From Microbacterium wangchenii (GTDB lineage: Bacteria > Actinomycetota > Actinomycetes > Actinomycetales > Microbacteriaceae), in NCBI RefSeq assembly GCF_004564355.1, contig NZ_CP038266.1:3720001-3784000 (forward strand): a stretch of 64,000 nucleotides of DNA, written 5' to 3'. Shown in pieces: positions 8,940 through 17,205 of the stretch. Under the pieces are notes generated by a model. It saw nothing but the letters and a program-made list of their open reading frames with translations. It did not search any database and was not told where the DNA came from. The stretch's first letter is position 1, and each line of letters starts with the position of its first letter. Position numbers and translations under genes: made by a program.

Positions 8940-9808
8940 GCGCGCTCTTCGACCCCATCATCGGTCGCTACGTCACGCTGGAGATCGGCGGGCGACCCCA
9001 CCGCATCTATGTCGAGGAGGCGGGGTCGGGCACCCCGCTCCTGTGCCTGCACACGGCTGGCGCGGATTCGCGCCAGTGGCGTGGGGTCATGAACGACCCG
9101 GAGGTCACCGCAAACCACCGCGTCATCGCCTTCGACCTGCCCCGCCACGGGAAGTCGTCACCCCCCTCGGGGTGGAGCCTGGACGAGCCCGATTACGCCC
9201 TCACCGCGGATGCGTACATCGACACGATCTTGGCCGTGTCGGCGGCTCTCGAGCTGGATCGCCCCCTCGTGATGGGCTGCTCCATCGGCGGACGCATCGT
9301 GCTGCACCTGGCCATGCGTCACCCCGACCTGTTCGGCGGCGTCATCGGCCTGCAGTCGGGCGCGCACGTGGAGCCCTACTACGACCTGGAGTGGCTGAAC
9401 CGGCCGGACGTCCACGGCGGGATGGTGTGCGCCGGCATCGTCTCGGGTCTCGTGGGCCCTGAGGCGCCGTCGGCCGATCGCTGGGAGACCCTCTGGCACT
9501 ACATGCAGGGCGGCCCCGGGGTCTTCAAGGGCGACCTGTACTTCTACAAGCAGGACGGCGACATCCGTGAAACCGTGAGCCGGATCGACACCGAGACCTG
9601 CCCCGTTTTCCTTCTCTCGGGTGAGTACGACTACTCCGCCACACCGGACGACACCCGCGCGGTGGCTGCCGCGATCGGAACGGATGAGGTGACGATCATG
9701 CCCGGCCTCGGCCACTTCCCGATGTCGGAGAACCCGGCCGCGTTCCTGACCCACTTCCGGCCGGTGCTCGAACGGGCCGACCGCGCCAGGGCGCTGCGCT
9801 CGCGCTGA
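8936..9808 (+). CDS. Alpha/beta hydrolase
   Basis: This 290-residue alpha/beta hydrolase has the HTAGADSRQWRG oxyanion loop, the nucleophile elbow MGCSIGGRIVLHLA with Ser at GCSIG, an acid residue in LLSGEYDYSATPDDTRAV and the catalytic histidine in MPGLGHFPMSENPAAF. The layout resembles enol-lactonases and C-C bond hydrolases of ring-cleavage pathways. It is co-translated with the SCP2-like gene through a 4-base overlap. It ends at a strong hairpin shared with the convergent metallohydrolase gene. An ester, lactone or ring-cleavage product is the plausible substrate; the exact one is unknown. Confidence 0.85.
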   Translation: MSALFDPIIGRYVTLEIGGRPHRIYVEEAGSGTPLLCLHTAGADSRQWRGVMNDPEVTANHRVIAFDLPRHGKSSPPSGWSLDEPDYALTADAYIDTILAVSAALELDRPLVMGCSIGGRIVLHLAMRHPDLFGGVIGLQSGAHVEPYYDLEWLNRPDVHGGMVCAGIVSGLVGPEAPSADRWETLWHYMQGGPGVFKGDLYFYKQDGDIRETVSRIDTETCPVFLLSGEYDYSATPDDTRAVAAAIGTDEVTIMPGLGHFPMSENPAAFLTHFRPVLERADRARALRSR

Positions 9809-9813
9809 GCAGC

Positions 9814-9848
9814 GTGCGCGGAGGGAGCACGACGTTCCCTCCGCGCAC
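9814..9848. terminator. Bidirectional hairpin terminator
   Basis: A perfect 13-bp stem, GTGCGCGGAGGGA pairing with TCCCTCCGCGCAC, encloses a 9-base loop. It lies between the convergent hydrolase (+) and metallohydrolase (-) genes. There is no T-tract, as is common in high-GC actinobacteria. Confidence 0.75.
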
Positions 9849-9850
9849 GT

Positions 9851-10657
9851 TCAGCGCGCGGCGGGCGGCCGGTGCAGCGCGACGATTCCCTCGGGAAGAT
9901 CGCCGCACGCGTATCTCGTCATGACCTCGGGGTCGTGCCCCGGGATGATGTGCTCCCACGTGTCGGCCAGTTCTTCGATGCGGACATACCCCTCGAGCAT
10001 CTGCGGGAGGTCGACCACGGCCGGGAACGGGTCGCGGCGCTCGTGGTTGGCGTAGTAGTGCAGTGCGTCAGACGCGATCACGACCCAGCCGCGCTCGGTG
10101 TACACGCGGACGACCTGCAGGCCGCGGGTGTGCCCGCCGATGTGATGCAGCTCCACCCCGGGCACGAGCACTCTCGTCCCATCGATTGCCCGTACCGAGG
10201 AGGCGAAGATCCGCTCCAGCACCACCTTGAGGTCGTCGACGTCGAAGAAGTGGCTCAGCGACGGATGCCCCATGTCGGGGCCGAGCACATAGTCCAGTTC
10301 GCTCTTCTGCACCCACACGCGAGCGGCCGGGAAGTCTCCTATGCGCCCCGCGTGGTCGTAGTGCAAGTGCGTGATCACGAGGTCGGACACGGCATCCGGA
10401 TCGATGCCGAGCTCACCGGCGGCATCCCGGGGCAAACGGTCCAGCCGCCTGCCCCGCTGCGGGTCCGCGCGGTCGCTCATGCCGGTGTCGACGGCGATGA
10501 TCGTCTCCCCGCGACGGAGGAACCACATGTCGAAGTCCATCGTCATTTCGCCGGTCAGGTCCCTGGCGTGCAGGAAGTTGTCCCTCGCGGGGCGATCGAT
10601 CCTGCCGAGGCGGACGGCGTACGCCTCGAACGGCTCCGGGATGCCGACGTCAGCCAC
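9851..10657 (-). CDS. MBL-fold metallohydrolase, N-acyl-homoserine-lactonase family
   Basis: The 268-residue protein carries the metallo-beta-lactamase signature VITHLHYDHAGRIGDF (H-x-H-x-D-H). It also has a third-histidine region HHIGGHTRGLQVV, an aspartate in VIASDALHYYA and a late histidine in IIPGHDPEVM. It groups by pattern with the AttM/AiiA-like lactonases, whose annotated substrate is acyl-homoserine lactone. In this catabolic context, hydrolysis of a pathway lactone is more likely than quorum quenching. It starts at a GTG overlapping by eight bases the end of the dehydrogenase gene upstream, so it belongs to the importer-side unit. Confidence 0.82.
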   Translation of the reverse strand: MADVGIPEPFEAYAVRLGRIDRPARDNFLHARDLTGEMTMDFDMWFLRRGETIIAVDTGMSDRADPQRGRRLDRLPRDAAGELGIDPDAVSDLVITHLHYDHAGRIGDFPAARVWVQKSELDYVLGPDMGHPSLSHFFDVDDLKVVLERIFASSVRAIDGTRVLVPGVELHHIGGHTRGLQVVRVYTERGWVVIASDALHYYANHERRDPFPAVVDLPQMLEGYVRIEELADTWEHIIPGHDPEVMTRYACGDLPEGIVALHRPPAAR

Positions 10658-11525
10658 GACCGTCGATGAGCTTGATCATCACGGGGTAGTACTCGTCCTC
10701 GTACCCGGCATCCCGCGTCCGCTCGAGCAGCTCCATCGTCTGGGTTGCTCCGGGCGCATGGATCCCGGCCTCCTGCGCGAGCGTGAGGGCCAGGCGCAGA
10801 TCCTTGATCGCGTAGAGAGTGGGGAACCGCTTCGGAGCGTACTCGTCGGTCACGAGCGAGTCCATGGCCGCGTTGCGCAGCTGGAAGCTGTCGGCGGAGC
10901 CCAGCTGCAGCGTTTCGAACAGCACCTTGCCGTCGACGCCGGAGGCGCGGCCGATCGCCATCGCCTCGGCGAGGGCGTTGATGTTCTGGAACACCACCAT
11001 GTTGTTGATGATCTTGATGACCTGGCCGCTGCCCAGTGGGCCGGCATGGACCACGTCGCTGCCCATGGTGGAGAGGAGGGGCAGCACGGTGTCGAAGTGC
11101 TCCCGCTCGGCGCCCACGGTGATGAGCAGAGTGCCGTCGATGGCGGCCTGACGCAGCCGCGCAACCGGAGCGTCGATGAAGACGACGCCCGCCTCTGATG
11201 CACGCTCCCCCAACGCCCGGGTGCCGTTGACATCGCTCGTGCTCATGTCGACGATGATCTGCGGTCGGTCGTCGCCGGCCAGGATCTCCTCGACGACCTC
11301 CTCCACCTGCACGATGCTCGGCAGCGACAGGAACACCACATCCGCTCGCCGGGCCACCTCGGCGACGCTGCCCGCGCGGTCGGCGCCGACCTCCACCGCC
11401 TGGTCGAGAGCTGCCGCCACGCGGTCGAACGCCACTACAGGAAGGTCGGATCGACGCACCAGGTTGGCACACATCGCACCCCCCATCACTCCCAGGCCGA
11501 TGAAACCGAGTGTGCGCACTACCAT
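10650..11525 (-). CDS. NAD(P)-dependent oxidoreductase, 3-hydroxyisobutyrate dehydrogenase family
   Basis: This 291-residue beta-hydroxyacid dehydrogenase begins with the dinucleotide loop FIGLGVMGGAMCANL. It contains VFLSLPSIVQVEEVV, GTLLITVGAE and the catalytic-lysine helix GSGQVIKIINNMVVFQNINA. The usual substrate loop DAPVSGG reads DAPVARL here, so the substrate pocket is altered. The ATG at 11525 has GAAGGAG seven bases upstream, while the longer open frame upstream is shadow. It would oxidise a 3-hydroxy acid to a semialdehyde, which the adjacent aldehyde dehydrogenase could take further. Confidence 0.88.
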   Translation of the reverse strand: MVVRTLGFIGLGVMGGAMCANLVRRSDLPVVAFDRVAAALDQAVEVGADRAGSVAEVARRADVVFLSLPSIVQVEEVVEEILAGDDRPQIIVDMSTSDVNGTRALGERASEAGVVFIDAPVARLRQAAIDGTLLITVGAEREHFDTVLPLLSTMGSDVVHAGPLGSGQVIKIINNMVVFQNINALAEAMAIGRASGVDGKVLFETLQLGSADSFQLRNAAMDSLVTDEYAPKRFPTLYAIKDLRLALTLAQEAGIHAPGATQTMELLERTRDAGYEDEYYPVMIKLIDGRG

Positions 11526-11557
11526 TGGTGACTCCTTCGCGCTTGGTCGTAGATCCG

Positions 11558-13042
11558 TCAGTCGAGCGACACGATGACGCTCTTGAGCTGGCTGTAGTGG
11601 TGCAGGGCCTCCATGCCCTTCTCCCGTCCCAGCCCGCTGGCCTTGTATCCCCCGAAGGGCACCTCGACCCCCGCGCCGGCGTAGCGGTTGACCTGCACCT
11701 GCCCCGCCTGAAGTCGCGCGGCCACGCGGTGGGCGCGACCCACGTCCCTCGTGAACACGCCCGCCGACAGCCCGTAGGGAGTGTCGTTCGCGATCCGGAT
11801 GGCGTCCTCGAGCTCGTCGTAGGCGATGACCGACTGGACGGGGCCGAAGACCTCCTCCTGGGCGATGGTCATGCCGTTCTCGACACCTGACAGCAGCGTG
11901 GGGCGCACATAGAACCCGTCCCGCTCGGGAAGATCGCCGCCGGAGGCCACCGTGGCGCCCTCCGCTTCGGCTCCGGCGATCAGGTCGAGCACCGTCTCCC
12001 TCTGCCGCGCGGATGCCAGGGGTCCCATGTCGTGGTCGCCCAGCCCGTGCCCGATCGTGAGACCTTGCATGCGCTGCGCGATCTTGGTGATGAGCTCCTG
12101 CTCGACACTGCGGTGCACGATCAGACGCGTCGTGGCGAAACACGACTGACCCGAGTTGCGGATGACCGCCAGCGCCCCCGCCTCAGCCGCGCGATCCAGA
12201 TCCGCGTCCTCGCACACGATCGTGGGTGATTTGCCGCCGAGCTCGAGGTTGCACCCGATGATGCGCGACGCCGCGATCTCGCCGACGCGCTTGCCGACGG
12301 CGACGGACCCGGTGAAGGTGATGTGCTGCACGAGCGCGTGGCGCAACAGCGCCTCCCCGACCACGGACCCCTGCCCGAGCACCACGTTGCAGAGCCCGGC
12401 AGGCAATCCGGCCTCCGCCATGAGCACGGCGACGAACGCGGAGGTGATCGGCGTCACCTCCGCCGGCTTGACCACGACCGAGTTGCCCACCGCCAGGCTG
12501 GGGGCGACACCGCGCATCATCTGGCTGATGGGAGCGTTCCACGGCGTGATGTGGGCGATGACTCCGTAGGGTTCACGCCGCGTGTAGGCGAGCGTGGAGG
12601 AATCCTGCGGGATCGTCTCGCCCCCGAACTTGTCGACCCCGCCGCCGTAGTACTCCAGGTAGCGGGCGCTGACGGCGATGTCGGCACGTGCCTGCGACAG
12701 CGGCTTGCCGGTGTCGATCGATTCCAGCTGGGCCAGGACTTCCTGGTGGTCGCGGATGGTCTGCGCGCACCGGATCAGGATGCGTCCGCGATCAACGGGG
12801 GCCATCGCCGCCCACGCCGGCCAGGCGCGCTCGGCGCTCCGGACCGCCTCGTCCACGTGCGCCTGCTCCGACCGCTCGTAGGCCAGCACCGCCCGCGCGG
12901 TGCCGGGGTCGATGATCTGCTCGGTGTCCTCGCGACCCCGCTCGGTCCACCGGCCGTCGATGACGGCGGTGAGGATCTCGGGCAGGTTCGCGGCGCGCAG
13001 GACGTCCGCGACCATGTTCCCGTGTTCGATCGTCGAGGGCAT
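11558..13042 (-). CDS. Aldehyde dehydrogenase (NAD(P)+)
   Basis: This protein of about 494 residues is a typical aldehyde dehydrogenase. It contains ITPWNAPISQMM, the cofactor motif SVVVKPAEVTPIT, the general-base motif LELGGKSPTIVCEDADLD and the nucleophile segment NSGQSCFATTRLIV with the catalytic cysteine. A later EEVFGPVQSVIAYDELEDAI completes the family pattern. A frame-extending ATG lies at 13054, but AAAGGA abuts it directly, so the ATG at 13042 is preferred. It sits between the GntR regulator and the hydroxyacid dehydrogenase and would oxidise an aldehyde or semialdehyde to an acid. Substrate specificity is not readable. Confidence 0.9.
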   Translation of the reverse strand: MPSTIEHGNMVADVLRAANLPEILTAVIDGRWTERGREDTEQIIDPGTARAVLAYERSEQAHVDEAVRSAERAWPAWAAMAPVDRGRILIRCAQTIRDHQEVLAQLESIDTGKPLSQARADIAVSARYLEYYGGGVDKFGGETIPQDSSTLAYTRREPYGVIAHITPWNAPISQMMRGVAPSLAVGNSVVVKPAEVTPITSAFVAVLMAEAGLPAGLCNVVLGQGSVVGEALLRHALVQHITFTGSVAVGKRVGEIAASRIIGCNLELGGKSPTIVCEDADLDRAAEAGALAVIRNSGQSCFATTRLIVHRSVEQELITKIAQRMQGLTIGHGLGDHDMGPLASARQRETVLDLIAGAEAEGATVASGGDLPERDGFYVRPTLLSGVENGMTIAQEEVFGPVQSVIAYDELEDAIRIANDTPYGLSAGVFTRDVGRAHRVAARLQAGQVQVNRYAGAGVEVPFGGYKASGLGREKGMEALHHYSQLKSVIVSLD

Positions 13043-13066
13043 CGAGCCCACCATCCTTTCGTGACG

Positions 13067-13726
13067 TCAGGAGCCTTGCTGAACCTGACGGAAGTGTTCG
13101 CTGGTCATGACGTGCGCGGCCATCAGCCGACCCGCTTCCGCGGCATCCCCGCGCACGATGGCGTCGAGGATCTCCCGGTGCTCCGCGAGGAGCACCTTGG
13201 CCTGGGACTCGACCTCCCAGATCGTCAGACGCGCCGGCAGTGCCGTCCACAGCTGCCCGATGAAGTTGGAGACGATGGGCGAGACGGCACCGTAGATGGC
13301 GAAGTGGAACTCGCGGTTCAGATGGGAGAGGTCGGTGGCATCGCCCTTGCCCTCGGTCGCCGCGAGCCGGTCGTGGGCCGCGACGATCCGCTCCATCTGC
13401 TCGGGTTCGAGGCGCTGCACCGCGGCCTCCACCGTGCTGCCCTCCGCCGCCGAGCGCAGGCGGTAGAGGTCATGGATCTCCTGCGGCTTCAGTTCTGAGA
13501 CCACGACTCCACGGTGCTGGGAGTAGGTGATCGTCCCGTCCGCCTCCAGCAGCCGCAGCGCCTCGCGCACGGGGGTCGCGCTCACGCCGTAACGGGCGGC
13601 GAGCTCTTGCTGCCGCAGGTTCGAGCCGGCGGCCACGGCACCCGACTGGATGTCGTCGCGCAGCCGTTCCAGGACGTACTCCACCTTGCTCAACGGACGC
13701 CGTGACTGTCCATCACCCTGCGACAT
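13067..13726 (-). CDS. GntR family transcriptional regulator with FCD domain
   Basis: The 219-residue protein has an N-terminal winged helix (LRQQELAARYGVSATPVREALRLLEADG split across residues about 38-65). It is followed by an all-helical FCD ligand domain with ELKPQEIHDLYRLRSAAEGS, HLNREFHFAIYGA and EHREILDAIVRGDAAEAGRL. The histidines in these last motifs match the metal-assisted acid-binding pocket of the FadR/VanR/LldR subfamily. Such regulators usually sense the organic acid being degraded. It lies between the importer genes and the aldehyde dehydrogenase and probably controls the whole island. Its start ATG is preceded by AGGAGG. Confidence 0.92.
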   Translation of the reverse strand: MSQGDGQSRRPLSKVEYVLERLRDDIQSGAVAAGSNLRQQELAARYGVSATPVREALRLLEADGTITYSQHRGVVVSELKPQEIHDLYRLRSAAEGSTVEAAVQRLEPEQMERIVAAHDRLAATEGKGDATDLSHLNREFHFAIYGAVSPIVSNFIGQLWTALPARLTIWEVESQAKVLLAEHREILDAIVRGDAAEAGRLMAAHVMTSEHFRQVQQGS

Positions 13727-13791
13727 GGGCTCCTCCTGGGATACCGGGACCTGGGGTCGTTGCCTCCATCATCGGGTACCGCCCCGGCCCG

Positions 13792-14505
13792 TCAATGCGA
13801 CGACGAGACGGACAGGAACTTATGCTGCAGTTCCGGCGCCCGGGCGAAAGCGGCGGAATCCGACGCATGCACGACGTTGCCGGTCTCCAGGACGTACACA
13901 CGCGAGGTCGTCTGCAGCACGAAGTTCAAGTTCTGCTCGGCGACGAGGACGGCCGCGCCCGTGCGCTGAGGCAGGGCGGCGATCGACTCCTGCAGCTCCT
14001 GGACGACCACTGGCGCGAGGCCCTCCGTGGGTTCGTCCAGCAGCAGGACCCGCGGTCTGGCCGCCAGTGCCCGCGCGATCGCCACGGCCTGCTGCTCGCC
14101 TCCTGAGAGCTGGAATCCCTCGCGATCGATGAGTCGGCCCATGATCGGCAGCAGATCGACGATCTCATCGACGTCGAGTTTCTGCTTGCGCATGCGCGCG
14201 GCGATCCGAAGGTTGTCCAGCACGGACAGACCGGAGAAGATGCGTCGTTCGGCCGGAACGATCGCGATGCCTGCGCGGGCGATCTGTTCGGGCACCATCC
14301 GCGTGATGTCGGCGCCATCGAAGAGGATCTGCCCGCGTCGGCGAACCTCCATTCCCATGATCGCCTTGAAGGTGCTCGTCTTTCCGGCGCCGTTGCGCCC
14401 GAGCACGCCGACCATCTCGCCGGCGTCCACCTCGATGTCGATCCCGAACAGCGCTCCGGCGGGGCCGTAGGAGGCGCTCACCCGGTTCAGCTGCAGAACG
14501 CTCAT
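13792..14505 (-). CDS. ABC transporter ATP-binding protein, LivF type
   Basis: This 237-residue ATPase has Walker A GRNGAGKTSTFKAI, signature LSGGEQQAVAIARALA and Walker B VLLLDEPTEGLAP, with the short LivF length. It drives import by the HAAT (branched-chain amino acid type) family. It overlaps the LivG-type gene upstream by four bases and is the last importer gene before the regulator. In this cluster the importer is likely to take up an aromatic or branched carboxylic acid rather than leucine, which is inference from the neighbours. Confidence 0.92.
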   Translation of the reverse strand: MSVLQLNRVSASYGPAGALFGIDIEVDAGEMVGVLGRNGAGKTSTFKAIMGMEVRRRGQILFDGADITRMVPEQIARAGIAIVPAERRIFSGLSVLDNLRIAARMRKQKLDVDEIVDLLPIMGRLIDREGFQLSGGEQQAVAIARALAARPRVLLLDEPTEGLAPVVVQELQESIAALPQRTGAAVLVAEQNLNFVLQTTSRVYVLETGNVVHASDSAAFARAPELQHKFLSVSSSH

Positions 14506-15263
14506 GATTCGACCACTCCCAGATACAGCTCTCTCGTCTCCGGCGCCTGCTCGACCTCGCTGGGGGTTCCTTCGATCACCACGACCCCCTGACCCATGAG
14601 AACGACCCGGTCGCTCAGGGCGAACACGACGTCCATGTCATGGGCAGTGAGGACCACCGTCATATTGCCGTGATCGGACCGGATGCGCTGGAGCGTTGCG
14701 ATGGTGCGTGCGGTGTCGTCGAGCGACATCCCCGCTGTCGGCTCGTCGAGCAACAGCATCTGGGGATCCTGGACCAGCGCCATGGCCAGTTCCAGTCGCT
14801 TTCGATCGCCCTGCGGGAGGACGCCCGCCGGCACGCGGGCGATGTCATGCAGGTCGAGCTCGTCCATGACGTCGGCCACGCGGGCCTGCGTCGCGGCCGC
14901 CCCGCCGAGCCGGTCCCAGAACCGTGCACCCCTGCCCTCGGAAACGGCCCGCGATATGGCGAGGTTGTCCTCGACGGTGCGCGAGGTGAACAAGCGCGCC
15001 ACCTGGAAGGTGCGGCTGACGCCGTGCCGGGCCAGCCGGGCAGCGGACCACGAGGTGACGGATCGCCCTTCGAACTCGATCGTGCCCGCTGTCGCCCGGT
15101 GCTCTCCGGCGATCGTGCCGAACAGGGTGGATTTGCCCGCACCGTTCGGCCCGATGATCGACACGCATTCGGCCGGGGCGACATCCAGGTCGACCCCGCG
15201 GACCGCGTGGACGGCGCCGTAGGACTTCTTGAGCCCTCGGACACGGAGGATCGTGTCGGTCAT
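14502..15263 (-). CDS. ABC transporter ATP-binding protein, LivG type
   Basis: The 253-residue ATPase contains Walker A GPNGAGKSTLFGTI. It has the degenerate LivG signature LPQGDRKRLELAMALVQ and Walker B LLLDEPTAGMSLDDT. The C-terminus ends in the LivG-type extension with EGTPSEVEQAPETRELYLG. The ATG at 15263 overlaps the LivM-type stop (ATGA); the longer open frame upstream is shadow of that gene. It pairs with the LivF-type ATPase to energise the two permeases. Confidence 0.92.
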   Translation of the reverse strand: MTDTILRVRGLKKSYGAVHAVRGVDLDVAPAECVSIIGPNGAGKSTLFGTIAGEHRATAGTIEFEGRSVTSWSAARLARHGVSRTFQVARLFTSRTVEDNLAISRAVSEGRGARFWDRLGGAAATQARVADVMDELDLHDIARVPAGVLPQGDRKRLELAMALVQDPQMLLLDEPTAGMSLDDTARTIATLQRIRSDHGNMTVVLTAHDMDVVFALSDRVVLMGQGVVVIEGTPSEVEQAPETRELYLGVVES

Positions 15264-16288
15264 CGGGTTGCCACCTTCCTGCGACGCTGCACAGCTCCAG
15301 CGATCTTCTTCGGCAGACTCAGCAGTCCTCCCGGCACCACGAGCACGATCACCAGCAGCGCCAGCCCGACCCAGAAGTCCGGGGCACTGGTGGCATCCAG
15401 CAGGAAGTGCTTCACCAGGACGAGGAGAATGGCACCGATCACCGGGCCCCAGAACGAGCGCATGCCGCCGATCAGGCACATCACGATCACCTCGCCCGAC
15501 AGTCCCCACGCGAGCATCTCGGGCGTGACGAGACCCTGGTGCTGGGCCATCAGAGCACCCGCCAGCCCCGCGAAGGCGCCGGCGAGGACGAACGCCCAGA
15601 TGCGCACCGAGCGCACACTCACGCCCAGGGCCTCCGCACGGATCGGGTCGTCGCGTACGGCGTTCATGGCCGCACCGAAGGAGGATCCGCGGATGCGCCG
15701 CAGGATGAGCAGCGCGATGGTCACGATCACCACGACGTACCACCAGAAGGCCTGATCGGCGAACAGGTTCACACCGAGCAGCTCGCCTCGGCTGATCCCG
15801 GGGATGCCGTTCTCCCCGTGCAACTCGGGCACCCGGAAGGTCAGCAGCCACAGGATCTGACCGAAGATCAGGGTCAGCATCGCGAACTCGGTTCCGGTGA
15901 TCCGGCTGGCGAGCAGCGCGTACGCCCCGGCCACGACCGCGGCGATGAGCATCGCCAGCAGCACGGCGAGAATCGGGTTGTCGATGAAGTCCTTGGTCAG
16001 GCCCACCGTGTACGCACCGACCCCGAAGTACGCGGCCTGGCCGAAGGATGACACGCCGGTCCATCCGAACAGGATGTTCGTCGCCGACGCGAACAGGGCG
16101 TAGATGACGGCCGTGGTGAGCAGGAACAGGAGCGAGCCGTCGAAGAGGGAACCAACTGCCAGCGCCACCACGATGCACGCCACGAGAACCTCGAGTGAGG
16201 GCGGCACCTTCGCCCGGAGGGCCTGGAAGCCCGTCAAGGGCTGCTTCGCCCTCCGGATGGCGACGACTGCCTGGGTCGGAGTGGTCAT
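15260..16288 (-). CDS. ABC transporter permease, LivM type
   Basis: This 342-residue permease has about nine to ten hydrophobic helices. It carries the LivM cytoplasmic motif region VRDDPIRAEALGVSVRSVRI and a long basic N-terminal tail of about 30 residues. The ATG at 16288 is favoured over a TTG at 16303 because GGGGGA lies seven bases upstream. It follows the LivH-type gene after one base and overlaps the LivG-type gene by four, so all importer components are tightly coupled. Confidence 0.9.
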   Translation of the reverse strand: MTTPTQAVVAIRRAKQPLTGFQALRAKVPPSLEVLVACIVVALAVGSLFDGSLLFLLTTAVIYALFASATNILFGWTGVSSFGQAAYFGVGAYTVGLTKDFIDNPILAVLLAMLIAAVVAGAYALLASRITGTEFAMLTLIFGQILWLLTFRVPELHGENGIPGISRGELLGVNLFADQAFWWYVVVIVTIALLILRRIRGSSFGAAMNAVRDDPIRAEALGVSVRSVRIWAFVLAGAFAGLAGALMAQHQGLVTPEMLAWGLSGEVIVMCLIGGMRSFWGPVIGAILLVLVKHFLLDATSAPDFWVGLALLVIVLVVPGGLLSLPKKIAGAVQRRRKVATR

Positions 16289-16289
16289 G

Positions 16290-17171
16290 TCAGTGTCCCC
16301 CAACGCGCTTCTTGGCGAGTCCTTGCGGCCGCAGGAGAAGTACCAGCGCCACCGCGATGTACAGACTGAATCCGGAGAGCCCGGGCGCGAAGTTCACCGC
16401 GAGACTGTCGGCGATTCCGAGGATCAGGGCTGCCGTCAGGGCGCCCCCGATCGATCCCAGCCCACCGATGATGACGATGGCGAAGCTCTGGATGGCGAAG
16501 GTGGGAGCCAATCCCACGTCGACGCTGACCAGCGGGGCCATGAGCGCGCCGGAGAGCCCCGCGAGCGCGGCACCTACGGCGAAGACGCCGACCTGCACCT
16601 TGCGGGCGGGCACGCCCAGGGCGCGCGCCATCTGCTCGTCGATCGAAACGGCACGAACGGTCTTGCCCATCTGCGTCTTCTGCAGAACGAAGAAGAGCGC
16701 CACGCCGATGACGATCCCGATGACCAGCAGCAGGAGGTCGTAGGAGGCGATCCGGATGTCGCCGATACGGACGGAACCACCCAGACCCTCCACCGACGCC
16801 TGGCTCCGCGGGCGATTGCCCCAGATCATCAGCGCCAGTCCGTCCAGCGTCACCAGGAGCGCGTAGGACGCCAGGAGCGGGATCATGTGGTCGGTGCCGT
16901 ACAGCTTGCGGAACACGACCGTGTCGGCGGCGGCGCCCAGGAGCGCCAGTGCGCCTGCCGCCGCGACGGCGGCGAGCAGGAACACCGGCAGGTTCACCGA
17001 CTGACCGCTCAGCAGGGTGGTGAGGACGAAGGCGCCGAGCATGAAGAACGCACCATGGGCGAAGTTCAGGATGCGGAGGACGCCGAAGATCAGCGTCAGC
17101 CCGCTGGCCACGATGAACAGGGGCACGCCCTGAGCTATCCCCGAAATGATGGCTGATATGAGATCGCTCAC
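16290..17171 (-). CDS. ABC transporter permease, LivH type
   Basis: This 293-residue, eight-helix permease begins with a hydrophobic segment containing GIAQGVPLFIVASGLTLIFG followed by VLRILNFAHGAFFMLGAF. That stretch is characteristic of LivH. Other family marks are IDEQMARALGVPARKVQ and GGLGSIGGALTAALILGIAD. It sits 34 bases downstream of the binding-protein gene and would form the translocation pore with the LivM-type partner. Confidence 0.92.
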   Translation of the reverse strand: MSDLISAIISGIAQGVPLFIVASGLTLIFGVLRILNFAHGAFFMLGAFVLTTLLSGQSVNLPVFLLAAVAAAGALALLGAAADTVVFRKLYGTDHMIPLLASYALLVTLDGLALMIWGNRPRSQASVEGLGGSVRIGDIRIASYDLLLLVIGIVIGVALFFVLQKTQMGKTVRAVSIDEQMARALGVPARKVQVGVFAVGAALAGLSGALMAPLVSVDVGLAPTFAIQSFAIVIIGGLGSIGGALTAALILGIADSLAVNFAPGLSGFSLYIAVALVLLLRPQGLAKKRVGGH

Positions 17172-17205
17172 GGCGCTCCTCTGAAGGTGATGAGGCGGAT
17201 GCCTG

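Noticed and set aside
9851-10657. Quorum-quenching AHL lactonase
   Set aside because: Only the family name points there; operon context is catabolic, so a pathway lactone is more likely.
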